This document shows, in pieces, positions 1 to 11,309 of a DNA stretch of 64,000 bases (positions are counted from its first letter, which is position 1; the number at the start of each line of letters is the position of its first letter). Where the stretch lies: contig OW203748.1 in NCBI GenBank assembly GCA_934045075.1, positions 11,931,651-11,995,650 of the forward strand, in the 5' to 3' direction. The DNA comes from Yponomeuta sedellus. Lineage: Eukaryota > Arthropoda > Insecta > Lepidoptera > Yponomeutidae. The notes beneath the pieces were generated by a model. It was not told where the DNA came from. It did not search any database and saw only the letters and a program-made list of their open reading frames with translations. Both the position numbers and the translations under genes were made by a program.

Positions 1-58
1 TCCTGACAGATCACCTTCGCTTCATCAACGTTCATAAGTCGTTGCATGCACGCACGTT
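1..58 (-). mobile_element. RTE-like LINE ORF2 C-terminal fragment, cut by the window edge
   Basis: On the minus strand this matches the end of the RTE-like ORF2 seen at 15240-15300: it carries the stretch encoding CMQRL...DEAK. Five other pieces of the same family lie in the window (7.9, 15.0, 34.6, 49.2 and 51 kb). It is too short to be functional. Confidence 0.6.
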
Positions 59-368
59 GTTTTGTATATGTTTCTATAATAAAATCCCTGAAGATATATT
101 AAGTCTGACTGAAGCGCGGTTCAAAAAATGTGTAAAGTACACTTTGTGCCAAAAAAACTACTGTATAATATTAAGGATTTAGCTGACATTGATGTCTGGA
201 ATTCAAGCGTGTAAAATGCATGAGTTTTGTAAAAATTGTGTAAACTCTGTTAATTAAGGAATTTGAAAAGACTAACTTTGGAGTTTTTTTGTCCATTTTT
301 TCTCCAAAACGATTCATTAAGCCGCAGTATCTGCGCTACTTTGAATACAACCTTTCCATTTCATATTG
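59..368 (+). mobile_element. L-A: 3' end of a Jockey-like LINE
   Basis: The sequence encodes the degraded end of an ORF2 (FYNKIPEDIL-like, frame broken), followed by a 3' UTR that ends in TGAATA(A)AAC...TTTCATTT. It is nearly collinear with 48034-48560, except that the 48-kb copy carries an extra block of about 160 bp (element B). The comparison shows this copy is the uninterrupted version. Confidence 0.65.
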
Positions 369-384
369 GCCAGTGTGTACTTGG

Positions 385-506
385 GGTTATAATCAAAATA
401 AATAAATTTATTTAAACGTCGATAAAGTAAAGAATTTACATTCCGTTCGCTGAATGACAATGTAAAATGCAAGCCGCAGCCTTCGGGCCGTAGTGTAGAG
501 GAGAAA
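385..506 (-). mobile_element. Element B (LINE 3'-end or SINE-like retroposon) fragment
   Basis: Read on the minus strand it has the element B core: a TCTCCACTAC-like motif, a GGCCCGAAGGC motif, CATTCAGC and AATGTAAATTCTTTAC. Other copies are at 26.8 (-), 31.0 (+), 48.2 (+), 49.4 (+) and 50.6 kb (+). It carries no coding potential. Confidence 0.65.
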
Positions 507-529
507 AAGTCCAAGACCAAGCAATAACC

Positions 530-740
530 AAGTATCGTTAAAAGCTCGACTTCTAAAGTAAACGTCCAGTTTGCAAACGGAGATATTTATGGGGGCGAGT
601 GTGTTTAATGAACTAATTGCATTGTCGAGTTCCACTACACCCCCTAGGGGGCCTTTTGGATCTCGTCCGATTACCCACCGCCTTGACCACATCGTGTCCA
701 GTTGCTTATCTATTGCAATAAAATAAATATGCTCGAGTTG
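530..740. repeat. Dispersed direct repeat, copy 1
   Basis: This block and 1045-1235 share a near-identical core (CTAGGGGGCCTTTTGGATCT, then ATTACCCACCGCCTTGACCA) and end with CAATAAAATAAA. The family was not recognised. On the minus strand copy 1 lies within a 125-codon ORF, but copy 2 has no equivalent ORF, so coding is not supported. Confidence 0.55.
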
Positions 741-1044
741 CTCATGGCGTGGAGTTCTAGGGGAACGGTTGTATTTTTGTTTCATACTTATATCGAGGAA
801 TAACTGGATTTATAGATAAAAACAAAATTAAAATAAGTTACGCTTACAAAATTTTATGGGAACGCCACTTTATACGAATTTGTGTGATTAGGTGAGTGTG
901 TAAGGAATTTGGTGTGGTATGTACACCAATTAAACAATATACATATTAATTGTATATTATTACAATTTGTCTTTTAACGTCATAAAAATTGCTACCACTG
1001 TTATATTTTAAGAAAATAAAAAGCTAAGTAATAATGTAATTTCG

Positions 1045-1235
1045 TTCAAAATTCGACTTTCAAAACCACGTCCAGTTTAGAACCGGACAGATAATGAACT
1101 CACTGCATTGTTGATTTTGACTACACCCGTGCACCCTCTAGGGGGCCTTTTGGATCTCTTCCAATTACCCACCGCCTTGACCACATCGTGTCCGGTTGCT
1201 GATCTGTGGCAATAAAATAAACAGGCTCGTATACA
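1045..1235. repeat. Dispersed direct repeat, copy 2
   Basis: Second copy of the block at 530-740, in the same orientation and about 510 bp away, with small indels and substitutions. The sequence between the copies is not itself duplicated, so this is more likely two insertions of one family than a tandem duplication. Confidence 0.55.
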
Positions 1236-1309
1236 AGAAAAATAGGTGTAGTTTCAACCCCGATTTCTATTACAGTAACAATCTGTCAATCCGCTGTTAA
1301 CAGCTTTTA

Positions 1310-1640
1310 ATTTTTAAGGTATCCGTACCCGAAGAGTACCAAACGGGACTCAATAACTGTCTGCGCCGTCTGTATGTCCATCCGTCCGAACTTTAAGAGA
1401 CTATCTTTGAAACCCGTAGCCAGTTGAAATTTTCACAGAATGTTTTTTATTACTTCGCACAAACGGACGAACAAATGTGACAGTTCGCCGTGTTTTGTTT
1501 AATCTCTATCGTATAAACGTCAATAAGATATTTAAGAGGCATAAAACTTGTCTTGGGACTTACGATATATTCTAACGACAAATAATAAAAAAACGTCCAA
1601 GCACTCATCACACTCATAAAATACTACACGTATTTAAAAA
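1310..1640 (+). repeat. Diverged interspersed repeat of the 'GTACCGTACCC...CTGTCCGTCTGTC' type
   Basis: It contains a GTATCCGTACCCGAAGAGTACC-like start, a CTGTATGTCCATCCGTCC run and a GTTGAAATTTTCACAGAATG motif in the order known from very common lepidopteran repeats. Shorter pieces of the same type may be at 30578-30612 and 53215-53300. Identification is by pattern only. Confidence 0.35.
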
Positions 1641-2270
1641 AAGGCAACTCAACTGTAGATAAACAGACGGCTCTCTCGCTTCCCAGTTCATTCAGTTCGG
1701 GGCTACCCCCGTTTACAAATAAAATAAACTTCGCTGAAACCGTCGGAAACGATTCCTGGCGCGCCTGCCAATTTAAAAGCCTGCTAGTCGGATCCTCTTA
1801 GTAGCTTTGACGATACCTGGAAGCAATTACTGAAACACGCCTCTATTGAGCACGACTTTCGAAGGTGGCCGAGAAAATCGGCAAAGAGGCGACGTTCCCC
1901 GCGGTTGCTAGGCGACGCGCCCGAAGCGGCGGCGCCGCCTCCACCTGTCATCTATAAGGGTTGTGACCGTTTATTTAAGACCAATATTTAAATATCCAGC
2001 TGCGCGTGTGTTCTTTATCCTTATAACATTAGTATAATTATACCCAGATAGGTATAATTTAGTTTAAGAAAAGGCCTTGCCTGAAAATCGGCCACTAGTT
2101 GCATATTGGTGTACATTAGTTACAAGCCGAGGCACAGACCTTTTTGTCTTCATGTGTAATTTATAAACTGTTGAATAAAAGTATCTTTAAACTGTCATTA
2201 ATGCCTCTAGTATAAGTGATTGTTGTGCCTTATTTAGCTTGAAGACAAATAAATATATTCTATTCTATGT
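1640..2270. other. GC-richer block followed by a possible LINE 3' end; no gene seen
   Basis: 1640-1960 is GC-rich compared with its surroundings (for example GCGGCGGCGCCGCC at about 1926) but has no long ORF or clear splice signal. 2040-2270 is AT-rich and ends in AATAAATATATTCTATTCTAT, which looks like a retroposon polyA signal and tail. Confidence 0.3.
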
Positions 2271-2272
2271 GA

Positions 2273-2590
2273 GAGGCCCTATAGGTGGCTTGGTAACTTC
2301 TGACAGGAAGGCCCGCCACTGTTTTGAAACGACTAAGTTTGGAGTTATTTTGTCTATTTTTTCTCCAAAATTATCTATATTTTAAAATGGACACCTAGTT
2401 TGAATTGTAACGTTCATTAAGCCGTATTTCTGCGCTAGTTTGAATAAAACCGTTTCATTTCTTTTTATTTCTGTCTTAATCCTCCACCAACCCGGACTTG
2501 GCCCTGTGGTGGCGTATGGCCTAACCTTCCTGCGATGCAGAAAGAGACCCGTGTCCCAGCAGTGGGGACTTACAAGGGTTGATATCGAAT
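2273..2590 (+). mobile_element. 5S-SINE 3' part, split by an L-A insertion
   Basis: 2273-2324 and 2471-2590 join into one continuous 3' body of the 5S-SINE (AGGCC...CCGCCACTGT, then TCCACCAACCCGGACTTGG, then the CCCAGCAGTGGGGAC end and TTGATATCGA). The intact body is seen at 19809-19976 and 36060-35969. The intervening piece is an L-A 3' end. A CTGTYTT motif flanks the insertion on both sides and could be a short target duplication. Confidence 0.75.
2325..2470 (+). mobile_element. L-A LINE 3' end nested in a 5S-SINE
   Basis: This is a 5'-truncated L-A copy: GACTAAGTTTGGAGTT, a TTTTTCTCC run, GACACCTAGTTTGAA, TTAAGCCG..TCTGCGC and a TGAATAAAAC...CATTTC end. It interrupts the 5S-SINE body at the same point where uninterrupted copies read CACTGTCTTACAATCC. 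Confidence 0.75.
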
Positions 2591-2599
2591 TTAACATCA

Positions 2600-5500
2600 G
2601 CTGGGCGGATTTTCTATTAAATCAACTCCCAGGTGAGAGATCCGATCACTCTGATCAAGTGTCATCTAACACTTGCCAAAGAAAAAAATATATGTTTCGT
2701 TACACTTATATTATCTCTTAAGCATGTTAGATGTGAATGTTGGCATGCCCGTCGTAATAGCATCGTTAAGATAAAAATAATTGTACCTACTTGATTATAG
2801 GAGAATGAGTTAAATATAGAATAAATAACGAGATAGAATTAGGCTGGCTATATTAGATTTAACTGAAATAGGTGCCACGTAGGAAAAAATAATGCGAACA
2901 GATATCATCCCTGTATGTTATCAGTATCACCAAACAATCTGAATTTGAATAAAAGATTTCAGAAATAAGGAAACGGTGTATATAAATATAAATAGACATA
3001 AATTTGACCACGAAACCCGATGTTTTATTGCACACACGAAAAAATAACACAGAAATAATGTGAAAATGTCGGGAGAAGCAAATCAGGACGGGCGAGCAAC
3101 CCTAGCTGTACTGATATTGGGTCCCGACACGCCACTATACAGCTATCGGTTGTTATACAACTCAGAACCGCGGGGAAGCTTCACAAGAGAAAGCAAAGGA
3201 CTGTTTTACAAATGAACGCCTAGGAAAGTTATATAGGGCACGGAATGAGAACCTTTGAGCTGCGTTTATTTATTTTTGTATTGAGTTCTGATGTGCCAAT
3301 GTAAAAGTCATTTAAAAATGAAATACACTTTCTTTTGTTTGTCTATGAGAATTTGTACCAGAAACAAAACTGCGAGACATTTGTTCATTTCATTGGCGGA
3401 ACAAAGAACAATGAAAAGAGCTTACTGCCAATCTAATAATGAAGAAACACTTCATAAAGTCGTCCGTATATCGTAGTTGATATTGCAAAACATCACATGT
3501 CAAAAAAGATTTACGTTTTTTTAATCAAAATTATATAAAGACATCATAGTCCGTACCCAATCAAGCTGAGGTTATAATGTCTTACACACACATTAAGATC
3601 ATGTTTTTTTCACATATGCCATTTTGTAATAACAACGACGATATCTGAATGCCCTAAAATCGTAACGGAAAATATGCTTGTTCAGACAATCATGATCAAG
3701 TTATATAAAAACACCAAAGGCCCACAAACGCAACCCTGTGCAGCCCACTACTTTGAACGTGTTAATAAAATCAATCAAGTCCTTCAACTAAGATCAGACT
3801 TTTGTCTCACCCTAAGTAACCACACGTCACAAGACAAAGCCAGCCGCCCCAGCGACCTGTCACAGAGCGGTCTCAGGCTAACCGGACAATGTGTGACAGA
3901 CAATGAAGCACGGACAGACTTCACAAACTATTATAGTGTACAATTTCGTTTCCAGCGGCCCCTGTCCCACTATTAACTTGGAAAAGGGTGGATCGACAAA
4001 GATTGTCATATTGATATTCGTCGATAAGGAAAGATAAAATTTTAAGACGACTGAAGAGGTAGGGTAAAGACCAATATTTGCAACTTGCCACTATCTTGAC
4101 AAACCTATGTTTGTATAAAGACCTCCTTTTATGAAAACCTTGAAAATTTAAGTTTAGAAGTGGTAGTTAAAAGTACGAAAATAGTCAAATAATTGCGAAA
4201 TATGAAACACGACGAAAACCCAGAATGAAATTGAAGCAAAAGATTAAATGCTTACAAACGATATAAAATATCACATAAATCTAATGACACAAGTGACTAT
4301 AGCCCAAGAAACCCATAAAACCAGGGAGCGAGTCATTAATTCAACAAAAGAAGCAAAATCCATAATCTTGGCTGAAAACTGCGCAAACAACTTGAGCGCA
4401 GGCGCTAACTCCCCACCACAAGCCACCCCCAGCAAATGGAGGGGGATCGATAGACTCCGGCGCCGGCCTGTCTGGCGTCCCTGACAACAGCTCTGTCTCT
4501 GTCTACCATGCAGGATGCCGCAGGAGAAAAAAGGACAGATGCGTGGGTGGGGCTGCGAATGTAGCAAAGTCTGAAAGGATCTTAGTTAAAGTGGGTGGGT
4601 ACATAAAACATTATATAAAGTAGCGAGGCACTATTGAGATTGCTGATGACTCAGAGCTTATGTACAACGTTGTACATATAGATAGCGAGGGGAGGGAAAA
4701 TTATGGTAGTTATGAAGTTGAAATGGAGATGTATTCCGAAGTAGGAGAAAAAGAACCGGTGTTCATAGAAATATTTGCTCTGAAATAGGACTTTCTAAAC
4801 TTATTCTGATTCTGACGCCTCAGTTTTAAATTTTTTGGAACATATGGATAGAGTTCATTACAATTTTACTTATTTATCTTTATCCAGAAAACAATATATG
4901 GCAAAAAGTAACACCTATTATATAGTTCTCGTCTAGTAGCAGGTTATTTTATAATAAACTAAATACAGAAAAATACAAGAAAAAACTTAGAGAGATATTG
5001 GTCTTTAATATATAATCATTTTATACTATATTTTCAAAACTGGGCACAAATATGTAAATTGACACTCTCATCTAGACTTCAAATTTACGCACATTTAGGA
5101 AAGCCATGTTCTAAAATATACCCCATGGACGTAGATTGTAAATAGAATAGTGAAAGTGGTAAGTTTAAGAATAGATAAATTTGTAGCCGTTGCCACTTGT
5201 GAGGCGAGCGCGGTAGAATAATTATATCTTTAATTAAGAAAACAAGAAATAGTGTTTACAGAAATACTTGGTGTACACCCTTTAGATTGTGAAATAGTCG
5301 TAGTTAAAACATTTGGATTGAAAATAGCTAAACTCGTGGAACTGTTGTCGCTTCAATTTCGACGAAACTTAATTCTGCAAATCAAGACCTCGGCACTTTC
5401 TGCTTGAAACATTACGACGAAGAAATAGTAGAAGAAATAGTAATCTGCGGCTCGATGGGGATGATGACTTACAATACGAAAACAGAGATAAAAGGTCAAC

Positions 5501-6200
5501 TGATCAGGTTCCGCCTAGCGACAAGAGAGGACAGATAGACGTATTTTTGGCGATGAAGTACCTAATGGCCGACGATCAATCTCCGTGCCCCAGCCCAGTC
5601 GCCATATTGCACATCCGGCCGGGCCGGAAGCAGTCACGCTGTCCGGCGCCGGAAATGCGATACTACGTCTTGTATTAGCGGATTAGGGGGTCCAGAGCGA
5701 AGCAAACATGTTAAGTGATTTTAACATAATATTGGGGACTAATATCATGTGCCGGGAAAGGACAGATGATAGATTTTAGGGTGGATTTGGGGTGGTGCTT
5801 GGAGACGAATTTGTATTAGAGGTAAAAATATTATTTGGGAGTGTTAATACACTCGGTCAAAGAATGTTAGCTGGCGTTCTTGTGCTGCACTTCGTTACCA
5901 CCTAAATGGTAATGAAGTACACCACAATTAAAGTGTTTACTGCTCAGTTAACGCTTAAATTTTTGTAAGCACATGCTATAACCCGATGTTTAATTAGACG
6001 TTTATTTTAAACTAGATTAGATTGCTAAAAAGTACCACGTGCATAATTGAATTATGAACAGAATTTTGTTCTTTTCGATTTTTGGTACCACCAATCAAAA
6101 AAATCAATTGGTTTTTCATATCTATAACTGAACACCAGGAGTTTTAGATAAGATTCTTACAACAGATTTAGTGTATATATGATTTATTACTTTTATGTTA
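2600..6200. other. AT-rich stretch without recognisable genes
   Basis: Only short ORFs (up to 100 codons) occur here, without family motifs, Kozak context or splice structure that I could trust. A GC-rich island lies at 5580-5660. No repeat from the window's other families was recognised, so this is either unique intergenic or intronic DNA or old unrecognisable repeats. Confidence 0.4.
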
Positions 6201-6204
6201 TACC

Positions 6205-6470
6205 TTTTTTTTAAGAGCGGTGGTAGGGGAGCGATAGAACGCCCGCCTCTCAATCGGGTTCGAAAGAACAAATTCATTATAGCATAATAATTATGAATTT
6301 GTTTTCTAAGTTTGTGAGCTAAGCTACATAGGAAATAGCAACAATACCACTCGCTAACTGAAGGAAAACATCGTGAGGAAGTGCCTAAAGTGTTAACATT
6401 AGCGTTGGCTACGTACAATGGCTCATATGTCGCTAAGTCACTAACTATACCTTTTTGTCTTGTGTTATTT
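6205..6470 (+). mobile_element. SINE-D (tRNA-derived), degenerate copy
   Basis: The head resembles the tRNA-like region of the copy at 8655 (GCGGTGGTAGGGGAGCG..AGAACGCC, CTCAATCGGGTTCGA), with part of the box-B region deleted. The body has the family markers CAATACCACTCGCTAACTG, GGAAAACATCGTGAGGAA and GCTACGTACAATGGC. Confidence 0.6.
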
Positions 6471-6489
6471 TTCTCAAACTTCAAATCTT

Positions 6490-7880
6490 CTTTTCATTGT
6501 TTTGGTGGCATGTTACTATATCTAATAATTTACAGTAATTTTCTTTTATAGACAGCTCTGACATGCGATCAGAAATTATGTCAACCCTTTTTTTGTCCGG
6601 ACGCAGCAATCGGACCAATTAGCTAACCCTACCCTTTAAGCAAACATTCACCAGATACAGCAAACAATCTTGCAGACCGTCAGAACTAATCAATCAGGAT
6701 AGTACCACCGCGGGAGCCCTAGCGCTCCGGGGAGCAAGGGGTGATGGGGACAGAGAATGGACTTGACGAAGCAAATTGAGAAAAAACACGTGACCATGCT
6801 GAGTAAAATGTAAATTTAAATATTATATTATTAACAATTTGTGCGCTTTCGAAATCGTCGCGCCTTGCTAGCTGCCCAGTGTGTTATGAATTTATGATAC
6901 CCGATTTTCGGACGTGCCCATTTTTATTGCATAAACCAAAAGACACCTTTAACTGACTGCCTAATACGTTGAGAAATAAGGCTTTATATTTTCAATGGTA
7001 TTTGTAACAGATATTTTTTTAGAAAATATGATGTTCTAGAACATTTCTTAACGAAACATATTTAGCATTCGCGTGTTCTCGTTTACTATTTAAAATGTTG
7101 AAGTCTTTCGGTAACTGAACATAAGTTGGTACGAGTAGAAACCTAAATAAGGTTACTATTCGTACTAACTTATTCTAATTATACTTAATTGCACACATAC
7201 TTAACATTATGTTTCAGACTTAAGATGAGTATGGATAAGATGTCTCAATTTAGTTTCTTTTTTTTTTGCTGTTTTTTTACCTTTAACTCTCAACCCAAAG
7301 ACAATGGATAATATTGTACATAGACATTAAACAAAGAGAAGGTAAATTCTTCACGTTGGAATACATATTTTATATTTCCGATTGATTTGTTTGATAGGTT
7401 TGAAATTTTGATTATAACAAAGATTTCCTCAATCATTAAAGGAGAATCGCATGAAAAAACCTACAATAGAAGTGAGTCAATATGACGGTAACAAATTTTA
7501 CGAACATATCCAAAGTTAACAAGAACCAAGAAGGCCAAAACAAATCTAAAACCTTAGGAAAGGTGACGACTTTTGGCAACCTTAATGGACGAATCATGCA
7601 AATCCCAAGCTAAGAAGAGCTTTAATTAAAATAGCTACAATACGCGCTAACAAGCTGTAATGACACATTGCAGATTTGCAAATTAAATCGATCCCACAGC
7701 AGGGGTTTGGACCATCAATATCACACGATTGAGCCAAGAAGGTGGCTTGATTAAAGGGAGAGTATCAATAGCTGAGCTAATTATGATTAAACTAATTAGT
7801 ACAGTCAGTGAACAGTGAAATTCGAGCACCGGATGGGCCTGGGATGACAAATTGGCTAGGATCTTAGTTGTTCCGGGGAC
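6490..7880. other. No gene or repeat recognised
   Basis: AT-rich DNA with no ORF over 60 codons and no match to the repeat families seen elsewhere in the window. A GGGAGCCCTAGCGCTCCGGGGAGC block at about 6713-6735 is locally GC-rich and partly self-complementary but too short to assign. Confidence 0.3.
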
Positions 7881-7889
7881 AAAATCCTA

Positions 7890-8125
7890 ACATAAACTCA
7901 CGCCTGTATTCCAGAGGGGTGGAAGATACTAGGGTCTGCCACTTGCCACGATCTTGCCAAAATCACTTTAACTTCATCGACATTCATTAATCGTTGTATG
8001 CACGCACGCCGGTTTCGGGAACTTTTTATCTTGCTTTTTGCTAATACCTCCCCTATTTGATTTAATTATGTCCGGTATGGACGCCCCTTACCACTCCTTT
8101 CACCCACATTCGCTAGATTTATTTG
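7890..8125 (-). mobile_element. RTE-like LINE ORF2 C-terminal end
   Basis: The reverse complement encodes remnants of the same C-terminus as 15200-15358 (...MQRL..VDEAK...DRGKW...). It is degraded by several substitutions and indels. The nearest equivalents are 34558-34860 and 50985-51150, both also on the minus strand. Confidence 0.6.
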
Positions 8126-8261
8126 TGTCGTCATAAAATTACAATATCATCTCCTGAATTTGATTAAAAAATTTTGTAATGATGATTTTCTCAAGATGAG
8201 TTTTCATAAATGATCACTGGGTATAATGTACATATGTTAGATAGTTAAAATTATCTATTCA

Positions 8262-8330
8262 TATCGATCGATCGATATTAACCCTTGTAGTCCCCATTGC
8301 TAGGGCACGGGTCTCTTTCTGCATCGCATC
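8262..8330 (-). mobile_element. 5S-SINE extreme 3' end
   Basis: Short minus-strand copy with TTAACCCTTGTAGTCCCCA and GGGCACGGGTCTCTTTCTGC, the complement of the conserved 3' terminus of the family. The rest of the element is missing, as expected from 5' truncation during retroposition. Confidence 0.6.
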
Positions 8331-8449
8331 TATTCATATAGTAAATTCTTTCCTAACCTATTGGCAACTTGGAAAATCTAGTCTCCTCTCCTTTTTGGCA
8401 AGAGTGCGGAATCTTTTGCTAAGGATGAAAATAGCCCGAATAAAAATTG

Positions 8450-8467
8450 GCCCCACGTCGGGCGCCA
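8450..8467 (-). other. LTR-element primer-binding-site-like motif (tRNA-Lys)
   Basis: GCCCCACGTCGGGCGCCA differs by one base from the 3' end of insect tRNA-Lys(CUU) with CCA added (as remembered, GCCCCACGTTGGGCGCCA). On the minus strand it would be the PBS just inside a 5' LTR lying at higher coordinates. No LTR ends or gag-pol ORFs are visible, so a relic or TRIM is more likely than an intact element. Confidence 0.4.
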
Positions 8468-8654
8468 AAACTAATTTCATGTAGCGTTAAGAGTAAAATT
8501 ACAAAGTAACAGCGGAACCCGGACCTAACTAATTGACCAACCAAACCGCTTGGACAATTAGTCAGTCAACTTTGTTACCAATACGTTGTGGTTATAATAC
8601 TGCGTTTAAATCCTGCTACGTTAGTCCGTAAGTAATTTTTCTAATTGTATAGGG

Positions 8655-8930
8655 AACGGTGGCAGCGGAGCGGTGTAGAACGCCGGCTTCTCAATCGGGA
8701 GGTCGTGGGTTCGAACCGAGGCTTATACCAATGACTTTATTTTCTAAGTTATGTACATTTGTGAAATAATAGTCGCAATAATACTCGCTGACGGTGAAGG
8801 AAACATCGTAAGGAAACCCTAGTGTCTGAAGTGTTAGCGTACCTCAGCGCTTGCTACGTACAATGGCCCAACTATGAGGCTAAGTTTGGATATCTCAGGT
8901 CTAACTAACTACGAGTAACTTGTATAGGGA
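8655..8930 (+). mobile_element. SINE-D (tRNA-derived), nearly full copy
   Basis: The tRNA-like head has a box-A-like region (GGCAGCGGAGCGG) and a canonical box B (GTGGGTTCGAACC). The body follows with ACTCGCTGACGGTGAAGG, AACATCGTAAGGAAACC and TTGCTACGTACAATGGCCC. Copies or fragments are at 6.2 (+), 14.0 (-), 17.3 (-), 30.0 (-), 32.6 (-) and 40.4 kb (+). Confidence 0.75.
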
Positions 8931-9149
8931 ACCTGTCTAAATCTATTAGGCAATTCGGACTCTAAAGCATTTTATTAAGGTCTACGAAACCGGTAACATT
9001 AAAGGGAGGCTTTCATGGAATAACAGTTCTCTGAAAAAATATATGTTTCCTCTTCTTCGTCTTTCAGTCCTAAAACGGCAATTCCTTTTACCACAATGGC
9101 TCACCATCGGCATGCCAAGAAGAAGATCTACCGATCTAACCTAATCCTA

Positions 9150-9232
9150 AGGTTGTCTCAATGACATTTTTTAGTGATAAGATCGCCACTTGTATACTAT
9201 ATAGGTAGCTTAGATATTTATGTTTTTCTTTT
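9150..9232 (+). mobile_element. Jockey-like LINE 3' tail (J2 type)
   Basis: A degenerate copy of the 3' motif that reads TTTTAGTGATAAGGCCGCC in better copies (15.5 and 62.0 kb). Here it is TTTTTAGTGATAAGATCGCC followed by an AT-rich tail. Confidence 0.45.
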
Positions 9233-9559
9233 ACCTTTAATAATGCAGCCCCGCCACGGGCGCTAGTGAAAAAATGAGACGAAAAGTTAACGCAATGTTA
9301 AGGAGTTCTGGAACCTTCTCAGGAGCGAAAGGTTTTGGTCCGCAACTAACCCACAGCTAGTCTTGTTTTACAAATACATGAATTCTAATTCACAAAGGTC
9401 GTCTACCGGTAATCAATTAAATATCACTATTTAGTCCCCAAACGAATTATACTTCGCTTTTCGTTGGAGTCAAGGCCCTCGATTGACATCTATTCAAAAT
9501 TTACAAAGGAAACCGACTGAATTGTACTTTATTATAATTCTCTCCGTGAGAATGATTAT

Positions 9560-9872
9560 GTTCATGACGAAGTTAACATTAATTAGATTAGTGTTATTTT
9601 TACACATTAAAAATCAGCCAAGTGCCGTTTACTTTACAGAAAACTTCATCGAAGTAATTTTCAATGTACGAGTAATAACAGTAATTAGATCAATGTAATT
9701 TTTACATATTAAAAAATCAGCCAAGTGCCGTTTACTTTACAGAACACTTAATGGAAGTAATTTTCAATGTAATAAAATTAATTAGATTAGTGTAATTTTT
9801 ACATATTAAAAAATCATCCAAGTGCCGTGTACTTTACAGAACATTGAAGAAATTTTCAATGTAATTTGTACA
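9560..9872 (+). repeat. Three tandem units of about 97-100 bp
   Basis: Each unit contains ATTAGAT(TAG/CAA)TGT(A/T)ATTTTTACA, AAAAATCA(G/T)CCAAGTGCCG, TACTTTACAGAA and AGTAATTTTCAATGTA-like strings. Units start near 9577, 9683 and 9778. Their similarity is high, so this is a recent local tandem amplification. Part of it is inside a spurious 71-codon ORF. Confidence 0.8.
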
Positions 9873-10500
9873 AAGCTTTCCTTTTTAACTTGTAAAACCT
9901 ACTTAGCCGTGATATTTTTCTTTTTAAATTAATTATTACTTCCACTGTTATTATTCTTCTTCTACAATTACGTACGTTTCTACAATTTACCGGAGTTTGC
10001 CCTACACTAACAAAATAGGCGTTAAAGCTAAGTATTTCTCATCGGAACCCTAAATCGAAAAATGGTTCTTCTACACTCACAATATTTTTCAACGATAAAT
10101 ACAACCTTACCCCGCACTATTTATAGTGTATCCGAGAAAAAAAATTGTATGCCTAGTACAGAGTTAGAACCTAAAACTATAATGAAATTGAAGACATTAG
10201 GAAATAACTATTAGGGATCTATGGTAAGGAATTTGAAAATTAAGAATTAAAAACGAAGGTGAAAAAAAGGAAATTACTAATCCAGACGAAATCCATGCTT
10301 ACACCAAATTCAAGAAGGTTGTAATTTTTTGCTTGTAAAAAGTGACGGAATATGAGAAACGGACAGGAACAACTGGACGGATAGGAAGGGACTGAACAGT
10401 TGTAATTAATAAAATAATTATTTTTATCATCTTAATGAACGACAGGAAGCCGAAAATATATAACGAATTAGGATGAAACGATACTGTTTTGATGATAATG

Positions 10501-10850
10501 GCGCTCGTGGCCTATAGTCGAATCGAGTGATAGGAATCAATAGAATTAACCAACAATACCGTGACCGTCCCGTGACTACCGCTAGTGGCATTTTTTCCGA
10601 CGGCTTCCGTGCTTCTTAAGGCACGTTAAGCCGATGGTGCCGGCTGTCATGTAATGGCAGTCGTTAAGCCATGTCGGAGGCCTTATGGGCGGCACGATAA
10701 CTTCTGACTGTAATGCTCGACACTGTCTTACAATCCTTCACCAACCCGGACTTGGCCCCAGTGGTGGTGTATGGCCTAACCTTCCTGCGATGCAGGAAGA
10801 GACCGTGCCCCAGCTGTGGGGACATACAAGTATTGATATCGATAATGATG
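10501..10850 (+). mobile_element. 5S-SINE, near full length with damaged head
   Basis: It starts with GCGCTCGTGGCC and GAGTGATAGGAATCAA. The central 5S-like block is mostly deleted, leaving GTGACCGTCCCGTGACTACC. The rest of the element continues intact to the CCAGCTGTGGGGACATACA end. The missing region contains the presumed Pol III promoter, so this copy is probably dead. Confidence 0.75.
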
Positions 10851-10852
10851 TC

Positions 10853-11280
10853 GATTAGAAGAGGGTAAAATAATACGCACTCTATTGTTTTTCATAGCTG
10901 TTCCAATTGCAGTGGCCTGTCACCGTTACTCAATACTTTATTGATTTGCTAGTAAATACATAGGTGTGCGAAGAGTTGTCGTGACATAATAGGTCACACG
11001 TACAGCACAGATAAGTATCATAGATGACTATCGTAAATATACTATTTTAAACTTTAGTAGTTGTACATGTAATGCGTGCAGTTGAAAAATCGGAATACCC
11101 GAACTGTTTCTTCAGTATCGATAAATAAATTAAACAATTTCTCCTAGGCAAAAGAATTCTCAATTTTTTATTTTCATAGAAATTAATCCCGTCAAGTTCT
11201 TATAAAAATTAAATTGAAAATTTCAAACGTTTGCTCATTAGCATTGCTTTAATAACATCGATACACGTCGTATATTATTC
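10853..11280. other. Intervening AT-rich DNA, nothing recognised
   Basis: No ORF, repeat family or RNA structure could be supported between the 5S-SINE and the G-rich minisatellite. Confidence 0.3.
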
Positions 11281-11309
11281 TCAAAGAAACTGAACTCTTA
11301 TATTACAAG

